This document shows, in pieces, positions 8,739 to 18,723 of a stretch of 64,000 nt of DNA (the stretch's first letter is position 1; each line of letters begins with the position of its first letter). A program made the translations under genes and the position numbers. The notes beneath the pieces are model-generated. The model did not search any database. It worked only from the letters and a program-made list of their open reading frames with translations, and was not told the DNA's origin. Origin of the DNA: Bacteroidales bacterium (GTDB lineage Bacteria > Bacteroidota > Bacteroidia > Bacteroidales > WCHB1-69); contig JAGCXN010000036.1 in assembly GCA_017961265.1 (NCBI GenBank), positions 82,311-146,310 on the forward strand, written 5' to 3'.

Positions 8739-9913
8739 TCAAAATCTGGATAAAGCAGGTATTTTTTGCGCATCTGCTTGAATTCATCAAGCTGCGGCTG
8801 CCACGAGGCACGGATTTCGGATTCGGTACGGTGCGACAATATTTGTTTACGCAACTGGTCCGTACCGGCCAGCTTGTCGAAAAAAGCGATATTGGTGAAA
8901 AATTCCGTCTGGTTCTGCGGGAAGTTCTCAAAAGCGGTAAGCACGTAACTGACCGAAAAAGCATTGGTGGAATCCAGCATCCTGCTAGCATAGCTGGTGA
9001 GGTCAAAACCGCGGCAGTCAAGCCCTTTCTGGGGCGGGTTTTCGGAAACGCCCTTGATAGGGTGCGGAGTGAAGTGAAAGTCACCGGTTTTCAACGATGG
9101 GTGTCCGTAAACTTGGAACGGAGTCGGAGTACCGCGCCCCACACTGATAGCCGTACCTTCGAACAGACACAGTGACGGATAGAGGTAGATAGCCTCGTCG
9201 GTCTGCAGGTTCGGCGACGGCGCTACTGGCAGCGAATAGCGCGTGCGGTGCGTGTAGCCCGTCATCGGCACCACCGTCAGGTCGCAAGTGACACCGTTGG
9301 CCAGCCAACCCTCTCCGTTCACCATGCGGGCATACTCCCCTATCGTCATCCCATGGACGACCGGAACAGGGTGCATTCCCACAAACGATCTGTATTTCAG
9401 GTCGAGAACGGGGCCATCGACGAAGTAGCCATTTGGGTTCGGACGATCTAAAACAATGACGGAAACGCCGTTTTCCGCCGCCGCCTCCATCACATAACTC
9501 AATGTCGAAATATAGGTATAGAACCGGCAACCGACATCCTGAATGTCGAAAACCACAACATCCAATCCTTTCATCTGCTCCAGTGTCGGCTTCTTGTTCT
9601 TGCCATAAAGCGATACAATCGAAATCCCTGTCTTTGCATCCACAGAGGAGCTGATGGAAGCGCCCGCCTCAGCTTCACCACGGAAGCCATGTTCGGGACA
9701 GAAAATGGACACTACGTTCACCTTGCGTGCAACCAACGTGTCCACAAGATGAACTTTCCCGACAATGGAAGTCTGGTTGGCGCATACTGCCACCTTTTTC
9801 CCGTCAAGAAGGGGAAGATAATCATCCATATAAGCCGCTCCCACAACAGGCTGGCCTATCGTGGGAGTGACAAGTGCGATAAAAATCGCTATGAAAAAGA
9901 ATCGTTTATTCAA
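8735..9913 (-). CDS. namZ: Exo-beta-N-acetylmuramidase NamZ (DUF1343)
   Basis: The mature protein has DUF1343/YbbC landmarks: NQTSIVG, FCPEHGFRGEAEAG, SLYGKNKKP, DIQDVGCRFYTYISTL, LDRPNPNG and VHGMTIGEYA. NamZ family enzymes release MurNAc from peptidoglycan glycan ends. I place the start at TTG 9913 because this yields a compact signal peptide (NKRFFFIAIFIALVTPTIG). The ATG at 9982 would add 23 non-signal residues and overlap the preceding gene by 77 nt. With TTG the overlap is 8 nt. PAP2 is coupled downstream. Possible partners elsewhere in the window are the kinase/RapZ fusion (21460) and the MurU-like enzyme (25616). Confidence 0.85.
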   Translation of the reverse strand: MNKRFFFIAIFIALVTPTIGQPVVGAAYMDDYLPLLDGKKVAVCANQTSIVGKVHLVDTLVARKVNVVSIFCPEHGFRGEAEAGASISSSVDAKTGISIVSLYGKNKKPTLEQMKGLDVVVFDIQDVGCRFYTYISTLSYVMEAAAENGVSVIVLDRPNPNGYFVDGPVLDLKYRSFVGMHPVPVVHGMTIGEYARMVNGEGWLANGVTCDLTVVPMTGYTHRTRYSLPVAPSPNLQTDEAIYLYPSLCLFEGTAISVGRGTPTPFQVYGHPSLKTGDFHFTPHPIKGVSENPPQKGLDCRGFDLTSYASRMLDSTNAFSVSYVLTAFENFPQNQTEFFTNIAFFDKLAGTDQLRKQILSHRTESEIRASWQPQLDEFKQMRKKYLLYPDFE

Positions 9914-12422
9914 AGATAATGGCTTTTTGTGCTTTATCAACAGTGAAGTTTCCGAATTTGGCTTTAAGGAAATCCTCACCAACGAGGAACGGAGAAGTGA
10001 GGCCCTTTCTTACAATCACCTTCACATTCTTAGCTTCATTGTCACCGAGGTTGAAGTCATGGAGAATCAGAACAGAGTTTTCAATGATGGAGCCGTCTTC
10101 CGGATCGATTGCAGCATTGCCTGCTTCGAAGTCCTTGGCAAGAATAATGTGGTCTTTCAGGAAGCGGGTTGCGTCTGCATGGTTCATATAGACCTCCTCT
10201 CCAGGAATCATCTCAAAGTTGAAAGTCTTGCTATTGGCATAGCAGTTACCTTTTACAACACCCTTAGAGATAGTGACGGGGATGGATTTCTGTTTGTAAA
10301 CATTGATTTGTCCAGCTTCAGCCACAGGAGCGATGCTGTCGCCACCGGGCACATAGTCGTCACGAAGGATGTACAATTCGGTACGACGGTTGAGCTGGTG
10401 GGCAGCCTCTTTCTCGTCTTTAGATCCAAGACCTTCGATGTACTTTTCAGTCAATTTCGTACCTTTCTTGAAAGTGAACTGTTTCCGATTATAGGTAACT
10501 GTCATATCACGATCAAGAACGCGCGGCATATACTCACCATAGCCCTTAGGAACAATACGTGCCGGATCGATACCTTTCTTGTTGACAAGGAAGTCCACGC
10601 ATGATTGCGCACGTTTTTGGGACAATTCCTCATTGTACTTGTCATCTGCACGGGCGTCGGTATGAGAACGGAGTTCCACCACCAACGTCGGATTGTTGGT
10701 CATGATGTCATAAACGAACATGAGGGAGTCCTCATACTGCTTTTTCAAATCCCATTTTGCCAGATCATAGAGGATTTCAGGCAAAACGATAGGTTCCTTC
10801 GGAATCGGGGTGAGTTGGAAATCCTGCTTGAGGTCGGTATTTTCGGTCAAACCCACCGTAGTCTGGGTGGCGGTGTTTCCATCAGCAAAATATTTGGGCT
10901 TGGTAACCGTCATCGTAAAGGTGGTGTTGCCTTTGATCTTATCCTTGTCAAATTTGTAATGACCCTTTACGTCCGTCTTGGTCTTGTATGTGGAACCGTC
11001 GGAACCGACGATTTCCACTTCGGCGCCGTCGATCGGCTGGAGGTTGGCGGCATCCTTTACGAAACCGGCGATGGTATAGACCAGCGGACGGAGGAGGAAG
11101 TAGTAGATGTCATCGCCACCCTTGCCGCCGGCACGGTTGGAAGAGAAATATCCCTTATCAACATAGGGGCTCTTTGACTTCGGATCAAGAGCGGGGCTGT
11201 CGTCAAACATAATACCGATTTCATCCGCCTCGGAGTTGATGGGCGACAGGAGGTTTTCGGGAGTCTGGTACTTACCGTTCACAAATTCGGTATAGTAGAT
11301 ATCCAGGCCGCCAAAGCCATAATGTCCGTCAGAGGAAAAATAGAGGAGGCTGTCGCCGCGGAGGGCGGGGAACACCTCATTGCCGGCCGTATTGACAGCA
11401 CTGCCGAGGTTTTCAATCTTGTCAAAAGGTTTGGTCTTCTTGGAACGGGTAGCTTTGTAAAGGTCGTAACCGCCAAATCCGCCGGGCTTGTTGGAAGCAA
11501 AGAACAGCGTCAGTTCATCACCGGAAATAAAGGGATGGACATAGTTAAAGGTGTCGGGGCCAAGGTTCACCAGTTCTGGCTGCGTCCATTCCTTGCCTTT
11601 CTTGGTGGTAACATAGATGTAGCAGCCTTTCACCTCTTTCTTGTCCTGCGGGCAGAAAGTGTAATAAAGGGCTGTTGCCTTATGGTTCGGAGAAGCCTCA
11701 CCTTCGTTCACGCCCGTATTGATAATCTCATTGTCATCGTAGGAGGCAACGGGCGACCATTCGCCGGGCCACTCAGTGTTGCGGCTCTTCGGAAGTTCGG
11801 AAATATAGATGTCTGAAAAAGCCTGTCCCGTCCACTGGTCAGTCCCTTTACCTTGAGAACCGTCACGGTTGGAGGTGAAGATCATCTGGGTCTTGCGGTC
11901 AGGATTACCCCAACGCGGGGCCCACTCGTCGTAACGGGTGTTCATTTTCTTCAACGGGAAAACCTCATAGCGGGTGGGAGTCTCCTTCCATGTCTTGGCT
12001 TTGGAGCAGGAGGCGATCATCACATCAGCACGGCTGTCTTCGGGTGCACGCTTCTTGAATTCCTGATAATATTTCAATGCAGCGTCGTAGTCACCCTCAT
12101 TAATCATGATATTGCCCAAATGATAAAGCAGCAACGGATTATCTTTCTGATAGTTCTTCTTGTACAGGGATTCGTACTGTTTCTTGGCATGCTTCACATC
12201 GCCCATGATACGGTAGCACTCGCCAATCTGGTAGGCGACACGGCGCGACTCCACCTTGTTCTTCTTGATTTTGCCTGTAACCTTCTTATATTGTTCCAAA
12301 GCCTTCTCATATTTGCACGTCCTGAAAGAGTTGTCCGCATCTTTCGTTACTTGCGCATTTAGAGAATAATTGATTAAGAATAAGGAAGTTAGGAGAAAAA
12401 TGAATACTTTTTTCACGTTCAT
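9906..12422 (-). CDS. PorE-like TPR / beta-propeller / OmpA-domain protein (T9SS-associated)
   Basis: 838 residues. A signal peptide (1-23) is followed by TPR-like helices (25-140), PD40-type propeller blades (about 155-440, repeated pattern xxFTSNRDG, LFFASNKPGGFGGYDLY, LYFSSDGHYGFGGLDIY, YFSSNRAGGKGGDDIYY), a carboxypeptidase-regulatory-like domain (about 445-530) and an OmpA peptidoglycan-binding domain (about 550-690, with ELRSHTDARADDKYNEELS and RAQSCVDFL). The order TPR-propeller-CRD-OmpA matches the T9SS-associated protein PorE of Porphyromonas. An extra tail of about 150 residues follows the OmpA domain and is not part of that description. It should anchor to peptidoglycan in the periplasm. 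It is followed by namZ with an 8-nt overlap. Confidence 0.8.
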   Translation of the reverse strand: MNVKKVFIFLLTSLFLINYSLNAQVTKDADNSFRTCKYEKALEQYKKVTGKIKKNKVESRRVAYQIGECYRIMGDVKHAKKQYESLYKKNYQKDNPLLLYHLGNIMINEGDYDAALKYYQEFKKRAPEDSRADVMIASCSKAKTWKETPTRYEVFPLKKMNTRYDEWAPRWGNPDRKTQMIFTSNRDGSQGKGTDQWTGQAFSDIYISELPKSRNTEWPGEWSPVASYDDNEIINTGVNEGEASPNHKATALYYTFCPQDKKEVKGCYIYVTTKKGKEWTQPELVNLGPDTFNYVHPFISGDELTLFFASNKPGGFGGYDLYKATRSKKTKPFDKIENLGSAVNTAGNEVFPALRGDSLLYFSSDGHYGFGGLDIYYTEFVNGKYQTPENLLSPINSEADEIGIMFDDSPALDPKSKSPYVDKGYFSSNRAGGKGGDDIYYFLLRPLVYTIAGFVKDAANLQPIDGAEVEIVGSDGSTYKTKTDVKGHYKFDKDKIKGNTTFTMTVTKPKYFADGNTATQTTVGLTENTDLKQDFQLTPIPKEPIVLPEILYDLAKWDLKKQYEDSLMFVYDIMTNNPTLVVELRSHTDARADDKYNEELSQKRAQSCVDFLVNKKGIDPARIVPKGYGEYMPRVLDRDMTVTYNRKQFTFKKGTKLTEKYIEGLGSKDEKEAAHQLNRRTELYILRDDYVPGGDSIAPVAEAGQINVYKQKSIPVTISKGVVKGNCYANSKTFNFEMIPGEEVYMNHADATRFLKDHIILAKDFEAGNAAIDPEDGSIIENSVLILHDFNLGDNEAKNVKVIVRKGLTSPFLVGEDFLKAKFGNFTVDKAQKAIIFE

Positions 12423-12445
12423 ATTATCCGTATTTTACTATATAC

Positions 12446-12495
12446 AAAACGAGCCGCTAAAATAGAAAAATTTTCCAAATTAACGGCTCGTTTTT
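12446..12495 (-). terminator. Terminator downstream of secDF
   Basis: Stem AAAACGAGCCG / CGGCTCGTTTT with a loop of about 27 nt, T-rich on both strands. It lies between secDF and the OmpA-domain gene, which suggests they are separate transcripts. Confidence 0.6.
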
Positions 12496-12516
12496 AAAAT
12501 TATTTTTCACGAAGAT

Positions 12517-15474
12517 TTACTTCGTGATTTTCTGGCGTGCGACCCTGACTGACTTTGACTTCAAAAGGTCATAAGCAAGCGGGGTTGCAATGTAGATACC
12601 GGAATAAGTACCGATAAGAATACCTGTACCCATAGCGAAGATGAAGCCACGGATAACCTCTCCACCGAAGATGAAGATGATCAACAGCACGAGGATGGTG
12701 GTGCCGCAAGTATTGACCGTACGGCCCAAGGTGCTGTTGACAGCATTGTTGAACAACACATAATGATCGCCCTTCGGGGAATTGGTGAAGTTCTCACGAA
12801 CACGGTCATAGATAATCACAACGTTGTTGATGGAGTAACCGATCACCGTCAGGATAGCAGCAATGAACGAAAGGTCAATCTCCATGGAGAACGGGGAAAT
12901 CTTATAGAACAAGGAGAAGAGACCGATGGTCAGGATGGTATCGTGCATCAAAGTGAGCACACCGCCGAGACCGAACTGCCAGTTACGGAAACGGATGGCG
13001 ATGTAGATGAAGATGGCGATCAAAGAAACGAGGACGGCCCAAATAGCGTCGCGGAGGAGTTCCGCAGCAATGGTGGCCTGCACCTTCTGATAACTCTGGA
13101 TACCAATGGCACCTGCATCAGGTTCAGTGAAGTCGGCATAGGAGACCTCATTCTTGAAGAACGGCTTCAAGGACTTGAACAACATCTCGTAACACTCTTT
13201 TTCTGCCTCAGAAGAATTGTCTTCCACCTTGTAATTGACTGTAACGCGAATCTGGTCATCATTACCGAAAGTCTTAACCTGCGGGCTGCCGCCGAAGACC
13301 TCAGTGACAGATTCACGAACTGCCGTGGCGTTCACATCCTGGTCAAAACGAACCACATAGTTACGACCGCCAGTGAAGTCAATACCGGGGTTCAAACCGA
13401 GGGTGCAGAAGGAGATGATCATCACAACGATAAGGGCACCAGACAGCGGATAGAACACTTTCTTCATCCGCAGGAAATCGAAATTGGTGTTGGACATCGC
13501 ATTGATGGTGGCCTTGTTGCCAAAACGGAGTTCCTTGCCACGAGCCATACGTGCTTCGAATACCATGCGGGAAACGAAGATGGCGGTGAACATAGAGGAG
13601 AGGATACCGATAATCAACGTGGTGGCAAAACCTTGCACAGGACCGGAACCGAACATGTAGAGGACGATACCAGTGATGAGGGTGGTGACGTTACCATCGA
13701 TGATGGCGGAGTAGGCGTTCTTGTAACCGTCTTCCACAGCGAGACGCTGTCCCTTGCCGGCACGAACCTCTTCACGGATACGCTCATAAATAATCACGTT
13801 GGCATCAACGGCCATACCGAGGGTCAACACCAAACCGGCGATACCGGGCAGGGTGAGGACGGCGCCCAAAGAAGCCAGCACACCGATGATGAAGAAAATG
13901 TTGCAAAGCAGGGCAAGGTCAGCCACAAGGCCGGCGCGGTCATAGTAGAGCAACATATAGATCATCACGAGGATGAAAGCAATGAGGAAAGAGAACATAC
14001 CCTTGTTGATGGACTCCTTACCAAGGGTCGGACCCACAACTTCGGAGGCGACAATATTCACGCCTACTTCGAGGTTACCGGAGTTAAGGACGGTAGCAAG
14101 GTCCTTGGCTTCGTCAATAGTGAAGTTACCAGAAATCTGGGAACGTCCGTTGGCAATTTCGCTCTGGATGGTCGGGTAGGAATAAACGGTTTCATCAAGG
14201 ACGATAGCGATGTTGGTGTTGCCCTTGGTGGAGCGGTTGTCGATGGCGTTCTTGGTAATGCGCTGCCACTCTTTGGCGGCTTCGCTTTCCATAGCCATTT
14301 CAACGATGACGCGATTGTGCTCGTCCACGTTCTGGCGGGCGTTGCGCACGATACGGGCGCCATTGATGGTCTTACTGCTGAGGCAGGGACCCCATTCGGA
14401 AACTTTCTTCAAAGGAACGAGCGGGAAAGTGTTCTCGTAATTTCTTTCGGCGACACCCCAGTAGTAAACCACATCCTCAATGCCAATTTTTTCGGCGATG
14501 GCGGGAAGATATTGGCCTACAAGTCCTGTATCAGCCTCTGCGAAGAAGCCGAGAACGAGGCCGTCGCTGCCCTTCACTTTGCTGCGGATGCTCATGATGG
14601 CAGTGGAATCTTTGGAAGTCTCTGCATCCTTAGCAGCTGCTTCGATAGCCTGATCAAACAGGTAACCGATGGTGGCACCATTGTTGATGTCCTTATAGAC
14701 TTCCCAGAATTCGAGCTGGGCGGTACTCTTCAAGAGGTCTTCCACACGTTCCTTCTCCTTCACACCAGGAAGTTCGACAAGGATACGGCCACCCTGAACC
14801 TTTTCAAGATTGGGCTGTGCCACACCGAACTTGTCGATACGGGTACGGAGGATAAGGAAAGTCTGGTCGAGGATCTCGTCACGGTTCTTCTTGATGAACT
14901 CAATGACTTTGTCATCAGAGGCGTTCTTGGTGTCCATCTTGTCACCAAAATAGTTGGCGAGGGTGGCGTTATTGAGACCTCTTGATTCTTTGGTCTTGTT
15001 GAAGTTGGAGGCAAAAATATCCACGAAGTCGTTTCCGTTCCGTCCGTTGTCATATTCCTTGATGGCAGCATTGAAACTTTCAATAAAGAGGGAGTCCTTG
15101 ATACTGGCAAGGCTGCTGAGCACATCGGGGGTGGAGATTTCGAGGGTGACGTTCATACCGCCCTTAAGGTCAAGACCGAGGTTAAGTTCACGGTACTTGC
15201 ACTCCTTGTATGTGAATCCGAGATAGACGGAGGAGTCACGCATGGCGGCCAGATAATTCCGCTCTCTTTTGGAAACGAGGGAGTCGGTAAGGCGCTTCTT
15301 AAGCAGCTCGTTGTTTCCAGCCTTTTGCACCACCTCACTGATTGCGGCGGGGTCGTTGGCATAGCTCCGTGCATCCTTCTCTACTTTCCACGTCACGAAG
15401 GAGAATGACAAACAATACAGGCAGACAACGGCAACCAGTATCGTGAAAAATAAGATTAAACCTTTGTTTCGCAT
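12517..15474 (-). CDS. secDF: Fused SecD-SecF protein translocase subunit
   Basis: 985 residues. The SecD half has the N-terminal helix, ELNLGLDLKGGMNVTLE, RTRIDKFGVAQPNLEKV and the second helix bundle (MFSFLIAFILVMIYMLLYY). The SecF half starts near 655 and includes GLNPGIDFTGGRNYVVRF and the final six-helix bundle with DTILTIGLFSLF. Fusion of the two subunits is normal in Bacteroidota. It uses the proton-motive force to complete Sec export across the inner membrane. It is preceded by a -7 box at 15535-15542 and followed by a terminator. An inverted repeat TCACGAAG / CTTCGTGA spans the stop codon. Confidence 0.96.
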   Translation of the reverse strand: MRNKGLILFFTILVAVVCLYCLSFSFVTWKVEKDARSYANDPAAISEVVQKAGNNELLKKRLTDSLVSKRERNYLAAMRDSSVYLGFTYKECKYRELNLGLDLKGGMNVTLEISTPDVLSSLASIKDSLFIESFNAAIKEYDNGRNGNDFVDIFASNFNKTKESRGLNNATLANYFGDKMDTKNASDDKVIEFIKKNRDEILDQTFLILRTRIDKFGVAQPNLEKVQGGRILVELPGVKEKERVEDLLKSTAQLEFWEVYKDINNGATIGYLFDQAIEAAAKDAETSKDSTAIMSIRSKVKGSDGLVLGFFAEADTGLVGQYLPAIAEKIGIEDVVYYWGVAERNYENTFPLVPLKKVSEWGPCLSSKTINGARIVRNARQNVDEHNRVIVEMAMESEAAKEWQRITKNAIDNRSTKGNTNIAIVLDETVYSYPTIQSEIANGRSQISGNFTIDEAKDLATVLNSGNLEVGVNIVASEVVGPTLGKESINKGMFSFLIAFILVMIYMLLYYDRAGLVADLALLCNIFFIIGVLASLGAVLTLPGIAGLVLTLGMAVDANVIIYERIREEVRAGKGQRLAVEDGYKNAYSAIIDGNVTTLITGIVLYMFGSGPVQGFATTLIIGILSSMFTAIFVSRMVFEARMARGKELRFGNKATINAMSNTNFDFLRMKKVFYPLSGALIVVMIISFCTLGLNPGIDFTGGRNYVVRFDQDVNATAVRESVTEVFGGSPQVKTFGNDDQIRVTVNYKVEDNSSEAEKECYEMLFKSLKPFFKNEVSYADFTEPDAGAIGIQSYQKVQATIAAELLRDAIWAVLVSLIAIFIYIAIRFRNWQFGLGGVLTLMHDTILTIGLFSLFYKISPFSMEIDLSFIAAILTVIGYSINNVVIIYDRVRENFTNSPKGDHYVLFNNAVNSTLGRTVNTCGTTILVLLIIFIFGGEVIRGFIFAMGTGILIGTYSGIYIATPLAYDLLKSKSVRVARQKITK

Positions 15475-15534
15475 ACGCTAATTACTTGTTTTTTAATTAT
15501 TTATAATTGTTTTAGCCTATAAATTTTGCGGGTG

Positions 15535-15542
15535 CAAATATA
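15535..15542 (-). promoter_or_regulatory. -7 promoter element for secDF
   Basis: The minus strand reads TATATTTG followed by CACC, matching TAnnTTTG, 61 nt before the secDF start. Confidence 0.55.
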
Positions 15543-15657
15543 CAAATTATTTTAAACCAAAACACACCCTTTATTATAAAAAAATAAGGCGGTAAAAACT
15601 ACTAAAAGATACCATCAAACATTAGACGAGGTACGCCTGAGGTCGGATAATCATTTA

Positions 15658-15677
15658 AGACGGGGTACACCCTGTCT
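15658..15677. repeat. Dispersed GTAGAGAC palindromic element, copy 1
   Basis: AGACGGGGT-AC-ACCCTGTCT forms a 9-bp hairpin with one G-T wobble. On the minus strand it is preceded by GTAG, giving GTAGAGAC at its edge, the same edge as the element at 22955-22980. Confidence 0.5.
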
Positions 15678-15726
15678 CTACTTTAAAACTTTATGAACTT
15701 GATGAACTTTATAAACTAAAATGTTG

Positions 15727-15734
15727 TATTTTTG
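15727..15734 (+). promoter_or_regulatory. -7 promoter element for the MFS gene
   Basis: TATTTTTG followed by CCGCC matches TAnnTTTG, 57 nt before the ATG at 15792. Confidence 0.65.
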
Positions 15735-15791
15735 CCGCCTTGTTTGACAATATTTTATTTATTCATTATTTATAACTTAAACCAATAAACT

Positions 15792-17450
15792 ATGACTGAA
15801 AAATTGCAAACTTTGCGCGACAACGCGGCCTTCCGATGGATTGCGTTGCTGCTGCTGGCCTTGGCCATGTTCTGTTCGTACATCTTTATGGACATCCTCT
15901 CCCCCATCAAGGACCTGATGCAGTCCACCCGCGGATGGGACTCCACCGCTTTCGGTACGATGCAGGGCGCGGAGACGTTCCTCAATGTGTTCGTCTTCTT
16001 CCTCATTTTCGCCGGTATCATCTTGGACAAGATGGGTGTGCGTTTCACCGCCATCCTTTCCGGTGCTGTGATGCTCATCGGTGGTCTGATCAAGTACTAC
16101 GCTGTGACTGAGGCTTTCTATGGCAGCGGTGTGGAGACATGGTTCACCAACCATCTGAACTACATTCCCGGTTTCCAAGAGCTGGGCGTGGCTCCGTTCT
16201 ACGAAGGGATGCCCGCTTCCGCCAAGGTCGCCGCTGTGGGTTTCATGATCTTTGGCTGCGGCGTGGAGATGGCCGGTATCACCGTTTCCCGCGGTATCGT
16301 GAAATGGTTCAAAGGCCGTGAGACCGCTCTGGCCATGGGCTCCGAAATGGCCCTCGCCCGCCTCGGTGTCGCCACCTGCATGATCTTCTCCCCCTTCTTC
16401 GCCAAATTAGGCGGCACCGTTGATGTGTCCCGTTCCGTCGCCTTCGGCGTGGTGCTCCTCTGCATCGCCCTTATGATGTTCATCGTCTATTTCTTCATGG
16501 ATAAGAAACTGGATTCCCAGACTGGCGAAGCCGAAGAGCAGGACGATCCTTTCAAGGTCAGCGATATCGGCAAAATCCTCTCCTCCGGTGGTTTCTGGTT
16601 GGTGGCTCTCCTCTGCGTGCTTTACTATAGTGCCATCTTCCCGTTCCAGAAATATGCTGTGAACATGCTCCAGTGCAACCTCACCCTCCACGAGGCTGAC
16701 ATCAACACCTTCTGGGGTGGCAGCTCCGTGACCATCATCCAGTACCTCATCATGTTGGTCGTGGCCGTCTGCTCCTTCACCAGCAACTTCTCCAAGAACA
16801 AGGGCGCAAAGATCGGTCTGATGGCCGCTGCCGTTGTCGCCCTCGTGGTTTACTGCTACATGGGCTTCATGCGCGGTACCGCCGAAACCATCTTCGCCGT
16901 GTTCCCGCTGCTGGCCGTCGCTATCACTCCTATCCTTGGCAACTATGTGGACCACAAAGGTAAAGCCGCTTCCATGCTGATGATTGGCTCCTTGCTGCTC
17001 ATCCTCTGCCACCTCACCTTCGCTTTCATCCTGCCGCTGTTCAAGGGCAGTGAAGTCGGTGGCGTTGTGGTCGCTTACATCACCATCCTTGTGTTGGGTG
17101 CCTCCTTCTCCTTGGTGCCCGCCGCCCTCTGGCCGAGCGTTCCGAAGCTCGTTGACGAGAAAATCATCGGTTCCGCCTACGCCCTCATCTTCTGGATCCA
17201 GAATATCGGCTTGTGGCTCTTCCCGCTGCTCATCGGTAAGGTTTTGGACAAAACCAACCCCGAAGTGATTGCCCAAATGAATGAAGGCCTCATCGATGCT
17301 GAAACAGCCGCCACTTCCTACAACTACACGTGGCCGCTGGTGATGCTGGCCTGCCTCGGCGTGGCCGCCCTCATTCTCGGCATCATTCTGAAAGGTGTTG
17401 ACAAGAAGAAAGGCCTCGGCCTCGAACAGCCCAACATCAAAGCTGAATAA
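15792..17450 (+). CDS. Major facilitator superfamily transporter
   Basis: 552 residues with about 12 hydrophobic helices, an MFS-type loop 2-3 (GIILDKMGVRF, residues 76-86) and a second-half counterpart (ITPILGNYVDHKGKAASML). A cytoplasmic loop with acidic run QTGEAEEQDDPF separates the halves near residue 245. Substrate is unknown. The closest description I can give is a general Bacteroidota MFS permease, possibly for an organic anion or peptide. It is followed after 12 nt by an M16 peptidase and so may share its transcript. High use of GC-ending codons suggests strong expression. Confidence 0.85.
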   Translation: MTEKLQTLRDNAAFRWIALLLLALAMFCSYIFMDILSPIKDLMQSTRGWDSTAFGTMQGAETFLNVFVFFLIFAGIILDKMGVRFTAILSGAVMLIGGLIKYYAVTEAFYGSGVETWFTNHLNYIPGFQELGVAPFYEGMPASAKVAAVGFMIFGCGVEMAGITVSRGIVKWFKGRETALAMGSEMALARLGVATCMIFSPFFAKLGGTVDVSRSVAFGVVLLCIALMMFIVYFFMDKKLDSQTGEAEEQDDPFKVSDIGKILSSGGFWLVALLCVLYYSAIFPFQKYAVNMLQCNLTLHEADINTFWGGSSVTIIQYLIMLVVAVCSFTSNFSKNKGAKIGLMAAAVVALVVYCYMGFMRGTAETIFAVFPLLAVAITPILGNYVDHKGKAASMLMIGSLLLILCHLTFAFILPLFKGSEVGGVVVAYITILVLGASFSLVPAALWPSVPKLVDEKIIGSAYALIFWIQNIGLWLFPLLIGKVLDKTNPEVIAQMNEGLIDAETAATSYNYTWPLVMLACLGVAALILGIILKGVDKKKGLGLEQPNIKAE

Positions 17451-17462
17451 AACCGTTGCGTA

Positions 17463-18695
17463 ATGCAAGAATACATCCCGATATCCACGCTAGGAAACGG
17501 AATCCGCGTCATCCACGAAGAGGTCTCGTCGCCCATCTCGCACTTTGGCGTCATCGTCAATGCCGGGACACGCGACGAGCCGGATGACCTGCCCGGTCTG
17601 GCCCATTTCGCCGAACACACCTTCTTCAAAGGCACCAGAAAGCGAAACAACTACCAGATAACCAAGCGGATGGAGAATGCGGGAGGCGACCTGAACGCAT
17701 ACACCGCCAAAGAGGAGACGTATTTTCACGCCTCCTTTTTGTCATCCGACTACGAAAGGGCCGCCGAACTCCTCGCCGACATCCTTTTCAACGCCACCTT
17801 CCCCGAAAAGGAACTGGAAAAAGAGAAGGATGTCGTGCTCGAGGAAATCAACTATTACAAGGACTCCCCCGCCGAACTCATCTACGACGAGATTGAGGAG
17901 GTGGCGTTCAGCGGCCATCCGCTCGGACGTAACATCCTCGGAACCAAGAAGTCGCTGAAAAGCATCCACCGTGACGACTTGCTCAGCTACATCCGCACGA
18001 ACTACACCGCCGACCATATCGTGCTCGCCTCTGTCGGCAACATCTCGACCGACAACCTGCTGAAACTCTGCAACAAATACTTCAACCAGCCGCTTGCCGC
18101 AACCGGCAACCGCGTCCGCTCACCCTTTACCGGATACCGCCCCACGCAAATCCACAAGCGGAAAAACAGTTCCCAGACGCACCTGATGCTGTGCAACCAG
18201 GCCTTCTCCAACAAGGAGGACCTGCGCGTGCCCTTCACCCTGCTCACCAACCTGATGGGCGGGCAGGCCCTGAGCGCACGGCTCAATATGACCCTACGCG
18301 AAAAACTCGGCCTCGCCTATACAGTGGAGGCCTCCTACACCCCCTTTTCCGACACCGGTCTGTTCACCATCTACGCTGGCTGCGAAAACGAGAATACAGA
18401 CCATTGCATCGAATTGATTTTTAAAGAATTAAGAAAAGCCCGAGATAACAAGCTTGGCACCATGCAGCTCCATATCGCCAAAAAACAGTTTTTGGGTCAG
18501 ACGGCCATCACCAACGAATCCAAACTCAACGAGCTATTAGCCATCGGACGCAGCGCCTTGATCACCGACAAAGTGGAGACACCCGAAGCTTTCGCCCAAG
18601 CCATCGAGGCCATCACCGCCGAGGAGATTCTGGAAAGCGCCAATCGCATCTTTATTCCCGAACAGTTCTCCTCGCTCATCTACAGCAAAAATTAG
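17463..18695 (+). CDS. M16-family zinc metallopeptidase
   Basis: 410 residues, a single-chain pitrilysin-type protein. The inverted zinc motif HFAEH (48-52) and a downstream glutamate-rich helix (ELEKEKDVVLEEINYYKD, near 120-137) that supplies the third ligand are present. The C-terminal half is the inactive M16 domain (SARLNMTLREKLGLAYTVEA). No signal peptide is seen, so it is probably cytoplasmic. Members degrade small peptides or act as processing peptidases. It lies 12 nt after the MFS gene. Confidence 0.92.
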   Translation: MQEYIPISTLGNGIRVIHEEVSSPISHFGVIVNAGTRDEPDDLPGLAHFAEHTFFKGTRKRNNYQITKRMENAGGDLNAYTAKEETYFHASFLSSDYERAAELLADILFNATFPEKELEKEKDVVLEEINYYKDSPAELIYDEIEEVAFSGHPLGRNILGTKKSLKSIHRDDLLSYIRTNYTADHIVLASVGNISTDNLLKLCNKYFNQPLAATGNRVRSPFTGYRPTQIHKRKNSSQTHLMLCNQAFSNKEDLRVPFTLLTNLMGGQALSARLNMTLREKLGLAYTVEASYTPFSDTGLFTIYAGCENENTDHCIELIFKELRKARDNKLGTMQLHIAKKQFLGQTAITNESKLNELLAIGRSALITDKVETPEAFAQAIEAITAEEILESANRIFIPEQFSSLIYSKN

Positions 18696-18723
18696 AAAAC
18701 AAGTCATACAATATTATATATAT

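Larger units (their letters stand above)
15475..15791. other. 317-nt divergent intergenic region (secDF / MFS gene)
   Basis: It holds promoters in both directions (15535-15542 minus, 15727-15734 plus), a dispersed palindromic element (15658-15677) and what looks like a decayed second copy just upstream (15624-15644). No credible gene is seen. Confidence 0.7.

Noticed and set aside
12525-12560. Hairpin TCACGAAG/CTTCGTGA at the secDF stop as a terminator
   Set aside because: No T-run directly after it on the minus strand. The stronger hairpin at 12446-12495 is the better terminator.
12763-14985. 740-codon open frame antisense to secDF
   Set aside because: Repetitive His/Asp/Glu-rich translation typical of antisense frames. 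No motif.
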